IMG/VR virus record: IMGVR_UViG_3300001533_000259
Span: 1 to 26,044 of that record
Direction: 5' to 3' (one strand)
DNA length: 26,044 bases
Source: a virus
Shown piece after piece: positions 24,007 to 26,044 of this stretch. The position numbers were made by a program, and so were the translations under genes. Each line of letters opens with the position of its first letter. Within the stretch, counting starts at the first letter, position 1. The notes under the pieces are model-generated. The model did not search any database and was not told the origin of the DNA. It worked only from the letters and a program-made list of their open reading frames with translations.

Positions 24007-25392
24007 TTATGACACTCGTGATTGAACACCGAAATCTTGTGCCACTTCGTTCATTATGGTTATAATTTTTTTATCATCATTTCCATATAGAGCATCGTAC
24101 ACATAGATGCATAAATCGTTTTCATTTAACCTAGTCATAACTTCCTTCATCATGTCAACTTCTATTTTAAATAGCTTTCTTGATGTTACATAATGTCCAT
24201 GTGATTCTTTATCAGCAACTATGTTGCTCATCATAATAGGTGCTACTTCCCAATAATAATTCCATAATTCCATAATTTTCATGGATTCAATTCGTTTGTT
24301 GAAGAACGAAAGATGTTCTTTTTTAATGATATTGCGGGAAATCCCCGTAATATTTGACACATTAGTATGCACATCTCCTCCCAGTAAGGTTTTTTCTTGT
24401 TCAGAACCATACAATGATAAACAAATGTTTGGGTGTAAACTAGAATAGTCATATTCTTGTAATGGTTTATTATCTATTTTAATCAATCCACGAATCCATG
24501 ACGGCATAAGTGTGTAGGAATCTACAATTCGTCCTCCACTTCTATGATCACCAATGATAGGAATAATGTTACCACCTTTAGTTAATAGTTCAAACTTCTT
24601 AATGTTGTCCTCTACTAGAGAATATTTTCCAGACTTAAAATATGACGTTTTGTGTTTATTCTTAAACTTTAATATCTTTCCGTTCTTGAGAACTGTTCCT
24701 TCATTCGCTTTAGCCCATTCCAATAATTCTTTCTTTGATGGTAATTTTAAGTAACTGTAGGTATAAACAATGCGTTGGACAATTGGATGCGTGATTACTT
24801 TACTTATAGCTTTATAATGTAGATTAAGATAGGATTCTTTACCTTTATCTGTTTTGAGTGGATAATTATTCCAACCTTTACCATAGTATGCAGCACTGAA
24901 CCGATAGCCAAGAGCCTTACCATTATCACCATTCTCATCAGATTTACGATACACATTATCACATTCAATAATTGGTCCATTCTTTTTAGTTCCCTTTAAA
25001 AGAATATCAACAACTCGTTTATAGCCCTTAGCACCATCACCAAAGACTTCTTTGAGTTTAGACGAGTGGATGTAGGTGTACGGTCTTTCGGTGCTCTCTA
25101 ATGTGTCTATTTCGAGCTCACGATCGAACTCACGATATTGGGTGATCATAGATGCAAAGATCATTGCTTTATCAATTGCTTGTGGTTTAGTTCCAGCCTT
25201 CATCAATATTGTCATTGGTGCATGATTATAAAGTGTTCGATAAATCTTCTTAGGCGTGATTATCGTGGTTCCAAATTTGTTTAAAAACTCGGTTTCTGAT
25301 AGAGGGACATGCGGTAAAAAATGCTCATCGTGATTAAGCTCTATCCCACTACTGTATTGGGATAGAGCGTGATATGGTGTTGTTATTATCAC
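24007..25392 (-). CDS. Polymerase-like protein of the TV-Pol / family A / T7-RNAP group
   Basis: A 461-residue leftward protein. Motif A is LQEYDYSSLHPNICLSLYG with D315; a motif B-like helix ISRNIIKKEHLSFFNKR has R353, K357/K358 and F363-F364-N365; motif C is CIYVYDALYGND with D433. Before motif A lies GGRIVDSYTLMPSWIRGLIK, a lead-in I associate with the transposon-virus polymerases (TV-Pol) related to superfamily A DNA polymerases and T7-like RNA polymerases. No 3'-5' exonuclease motif is visible. It may replicate the phage, prime DNA or transcribe. The start is a GTG without a clear ribosome binding site, inside an overlapping leader ORF, so the true N-terminus is uncertain. Confidence 0.65.
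   Translation of the reverse strand: MIITTPYHALSQYSSGIELNHDEHFLPHVPLSETEFLNKFGTTIITPKKIYRTLYNHAPMTILMKAGTKPQAIDKAMIFASMITQYREFDRELEIDTLESTERPYTYIHSSKLKEVFGDGAKGYKRVVDILLKGTKKNGPIIECDNVYRKSDENGDNGKALGYRFSAAYYGKGWNNYPLKTDKGKESYLNLHYKAISKVITHPIVQRIVYTYSYLKLPSKKELLEWAKANEGTVLKNGKILKFKNKHKTSYFKSGKYSLVEDNIKKFELLTKGGNIIPIIGDHRSGGRIVDSYTLMPSWIRGLIKIDNKPLQEYDYSSLHPNICLSLYGSEQEKTLLGGDVHTNVSNITGISRNIIKKEHLSFFNKRIESMKIMELWNYYWEVAPIMMSNIVADKESHGHYVTSRKLFKIEVDMMKEVMTRLNENDLCIYVYDALYGNDDKKIITIMNEVAQDFGVQSRVS
25338..25368. repeat. Inverted arms around an 11-nt loop, orientation 1
   Basis: GCTCTATCCC (25338-25347) and GGGATAGAGC (25359-25368) are perfect 10-bp inverted arms around ACTACTGTATT. In the duplicate at 25855-25890 the loop reads AATACAGTAGT, its exact reverse complement. 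The segment lies in the 5' part of the polymerase frame (about codons 9-18). Confidence 0.85.
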
Positions 25393-25510
25393 TCACATTA
25401 ATGAGAGGGGATAGGGATAGGGATAGTGAACTAGAAGACCCACTAGAAGACCCACACTCACCACGCCTAGCTGGGATGTTTTTAGATTGTTTGTTTTTTT
25501 GATTTTTCAT
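25349..25510 (-). CDS. Leader ORF 1, overlapping the polymerase start
   Basis: A 53-codon frame beginning MKNQKNKQSKNIPARRGECG and continuing through S/G/L-rich repeats to a TAG inside the inverted-arm loop. The polymerase frame begins within it in the +1 frame (GTG at 25392). All three copies of the 49-bp element encode the same first 14 residues, and copies 1 and 3 differ by in-frame changes, which suggests that the frame is or was translated. It may be the original N-terminus of the polymerase, now out of frame, or a regulatory leader peptide. The 120-bp repeat lies directly upstream and there is no ribosome binding site. Confidence 0.4.
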   Translation of the reverse strand: MKNQKNKQSKNIPARRGECGSSSGSSSSLSLSLSPLINVSDNNNTISRSIPIQ

Positions 25511-25516
25511 TTCATT
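25468..25516 (-). repeat. 49-bp element, copy R1
   Basis: Identical to R2 (25710-25758) and R3 (25980-26028). Each holds an ATG for the MKNQ... frame, preceded by an overlapping two-codon frame ATG-AAA-TGA. R1 is joined directly to the 120-bp repeat. Confidence 0.95.
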
Positions 25517-25636
25517 AGTTTATAGTTAATTTGTTGTTTTCTCTTCTGATTTTACAACAGGTCGGGGCATGACTCCCGACCTTTTAACTATAAAATCTTA
25601 GAGAACATCACTGTTGAAGGAAGTGACCACCTATAA
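25517..25636 (-). repeat. 120-bp direct repeat, right copy; candidate structured leader
   Basis: It matches 13-132 with one substitution (25546). Read leftward it begins next to a promoter-like sequence (25644-25673) and ends immediately before copy R1 of the 49-bp element, so it would form the 5' untranslated leader of the polymerase transcript. All stems described for the left copy are kept. Confidence 0.75.
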
Positions 25637-25643
25637 ATATATT

Positions 25644-25673
25644 TATATATTTTTCTGTTGCGAATAATCTCAA
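25644..25673 (-). promoter_or_regulatory. Leftward promoter candidate for the polymerase transcript
   Basis: On the minus strand TTGAGA (25668-25673) and TATATA (25644-25649) are 18 bp apart, placing the start close to the edge of the 120-bp repeat. A 16-bp perfect palindrome TATAAATATATTTATA (25632-25647) overlaps the start region and could be an operator. Confidence 0.4.
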
Positions 25674-25677
25674 TTCA

Positions 25678-25752
25678 TCAGCAGTTACGCTCACCATGCA
25701 TAGCATGCATAGCTGGGATGTTTTTAGATTGTTTGTTTTTTTGATTTTTCAT
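25678..25752 (-). CDS. Leader ORF 2, short MKNQ peptide
   Basis: A 24-codon frame: the shared first 14 residues then MHAMHGERNC, with a 9-bp duplication (GCTATGCAT) producing the MHA-MH pattern. A second frame starting at 25697 (MVSVTADELRLFATEKYINI ...) overlaps it and runs into the 120-bp repeat, ending at 25608. That second frame looks like a natural gene start, perhaps cut off by insertion of the repeat. There is no strong ribosome binding site for either. Confidence 0.3.
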   Translation of the reverse strand: MKNQKNKQSKNIPAMHAMHGERNC

Positions 25753-25758
25753 TTCATT
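25710..25758 (-). repeat. 49-bp element, copy R2
   Basis: A third identical copy of the element, lying between the right 120-bp repeat and the truncated polymerase duplicate. The sequence after it keeps about 20 bp of diverged similarity to that after R1 and R3 (GGTGAGCG versus GGTGAGTG). Confidence 0.95.
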
Positions 25759-25890
25759 TCATCTTCTTAGGCGTGATTATCGTGGTTCCAAACTTGTTTA
25801 AAAACTCGGTTTCTGATAGAGGGACATGCGGTAAAAAATGCTCATCGTGATTAAGCTCTATCCCATCCCAATACAGTAGTGGAATAGAGC
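25754..25890 (-). pseudogene. Truncated duplicate of the polymerase 5' end
   Basis: In the frame of the intact gene it reads IELNHDEHFLPHVP followed by LSETEFLNKFGTTIITPKK, identical to residues 17-49 of the polymerase, then MK and a stop where it meets element R2. Upstream the frame is broken by the inverted loop, a 2-bp insertion and stop codons, and there is no start. It is a dead fragment left by tandem duplication or template switching. Confidence 0.85.
25855..25890. repeat. Inverted arms around an 11-nt loop, orientation 2
   Basis: GCTCTATCCC (25855-25864) and GGAATAGAGC (25881-25890, one mismatch) flank an extra ATCCC and the loop AATACAGTAGT, the reverse complement of the loop at 25348-25358. 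The extra ATCCC repeats the end of the left arm. Confidence 0.8.
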
Positions 25891-26022
25891 GTGATTTATG
25901 ATGTTGTTATTATCCCTCACATTAATGAGAGGGGGAAGGGATAGGGATAGGGAAATAGAAGACCCACACTCACCACGCCTAGCTGGGATGTTTTTAGATT
26001 GTTTGTTTTTTTGATTTTTCAT
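25858..26022 (-). CDS. Leader ORF 3, best translated of the three
   Basis: A 54-codon frame opening MKNQKNKQSKNIPARRGECG and ending ...ALFHYCIGMG. Unlike the other copies it has AGGAG motifs upstream (two AGGAGAT units at 26030-26044), about 8 nt before the ATG, so it should be translated. Compared with ORF 1 the low-complexity middle differs by whole codons and the shared frame is kept. Function unknown. Confidence 0.4.
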   Translation of the reverse strand: MKNQKNKQSKNIPARRGECGSSISLSLSLPPLINVRDNNNIINHALFHYCIGMG

Positions 26023-26028
26023 TTCATT
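25980..26028 (-). repeat. 49-bp element, copy R3
   Basis: Identical to R1 and R2. It is followed (leftward-upstream) by TCTCCTAATCTCCTA at the window edge, on which the first bases of the window (TCTCCTA) continue the same heptad if the molecule is circular. Confidence 0.95.
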
Positions 26029-26044
26029 ATCTCCTAATCTCCTA

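Larger units (their letters stand above)
25244..25516 (-). repeat. About 270-bp duplicated block, copy at the intact polymerase
   Basis: It corresponds to 25761-26028 with small indels and substitutions. It spans the first 49 or so codons of the polymerase, its overlapping leader ORF and the 49-bp element. Local instability is visible: GGGATA three times in tandem (25408-25425) and a perfect 12-bp tandem CTAGAAGACCCA twice (25431-25454). Confidence 0.9.
25761..26028 (-). repeat. About 270-bp duplicated block, truncated copy
   Basis: Counterpart of 25244-25516. Differences cluster in the low-complexity parts: the 12-bp tandem is present once, the GGGATA run is altered, and the 11-nt loop is inverted. 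The coding region of residues 17-49 carries almost no change, so the duplication is recent. Confidence 0.9.

Noticed and set aside
25408-25425. Telomere-like or CRISPR-like repeat (GGGATA)3
   Set aside because: Only three units, located inside a coding frame and altered in the second copy; there is no spacer structure and no cas gene.
25608-25697. Leftward frame MVSVTADELRLFATEKYINI... as a functional gene
   Set aside because: It has a natural-looking start but runs into the 120-bp repeat, ends after 29 codons and lacks a ribosome binding site. I treat it as a possible gene fragment, noted under leader ORF 2.

Overview
The window reads as the structural half of a tailed double-stranded DNA bacteriophage (Caudoviricetes) with a long non-contractile tail. 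There is a classical head-to-tail order (TerS, TerL, portal, scaffold, major capsid protein, minor head protein, head-tail connectors, tail tube, tail assembly chaperone, tape measure, distal tail protein, tail tip, fibres), and I see no sheath or contractile baseplate genes. The DNA is strongly AT-rich and most genes carry a good AGGAG-type ribosome binding site, so the host is an AT-rich bacterium that uses Shine-Dalgarno initiation; I cannot name it.

Layout. 1-276 holds a 120-bp repeat and a probable leftward promoter. 277-964 holds a NUMOD4/HNH/NUMOD1 homing-type endonuclease and a 41-residue membrane peptide, closed by a terminator. 1134-9650 is the packaging, head and connector block up to the major tail tube gene. 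9749-10403 interrupts the tail module with a small protein resembling sigma-factor region 2 and a 70-residue unknown. 10396-23378 is the rest of the tail, the fibres and a membrane-anchored protein. A bidirectional terminator at 23473-23508 separates these rightward genes from a leftward group: a 61-residue protein, a short ORF, and a 461-residue polymerase-like protein with A, B and C motifs resembling the TV-Pol/family A/T7-RNAP group. 25244-26044 is a rearranged, repeat-rich locus upstream of that polymerase.

The most interesting reading is regulatory. A near-identical 16-bp element (consensus GACCTAATATATTTGA) sits 30-75 bp upstream of four rightward genes (TerS, major capsid, tail tube, first fibre), with weaker versions before the tail chaperone and tape measure genes. 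It looks like a -10-only late promoter, and the sigma-region-2-like protein inside the tail operon is a natural candidate to read it, analogous to T4 gp55. At the other end, the 120-bp repeat occurs twice (99 percent identical), each copy beginning just downstream of a plausible leftward promoter and able to form two mutually exclusive stems. This suggests a duplicated structured leader RNA in front of leftward genes. Three copies of a 49-bp element each start a short ORF (MKNQKNKQSKNIPA...), one copy carries a truncated duplicate of the polymerase 5' end, and an 11-nt loop between inverted arms is found in opposite orientation in the two copies.

The two window ends fit together (TCTCCTA heptads on both sides; a leftward promoter at the left end that would feed the right end), so the window may be a complete circular or circularly permuted 26-kb molecule. 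I see no lysis, helicase, primase, integrase or tRNA genes, which is surprising if it is complete.
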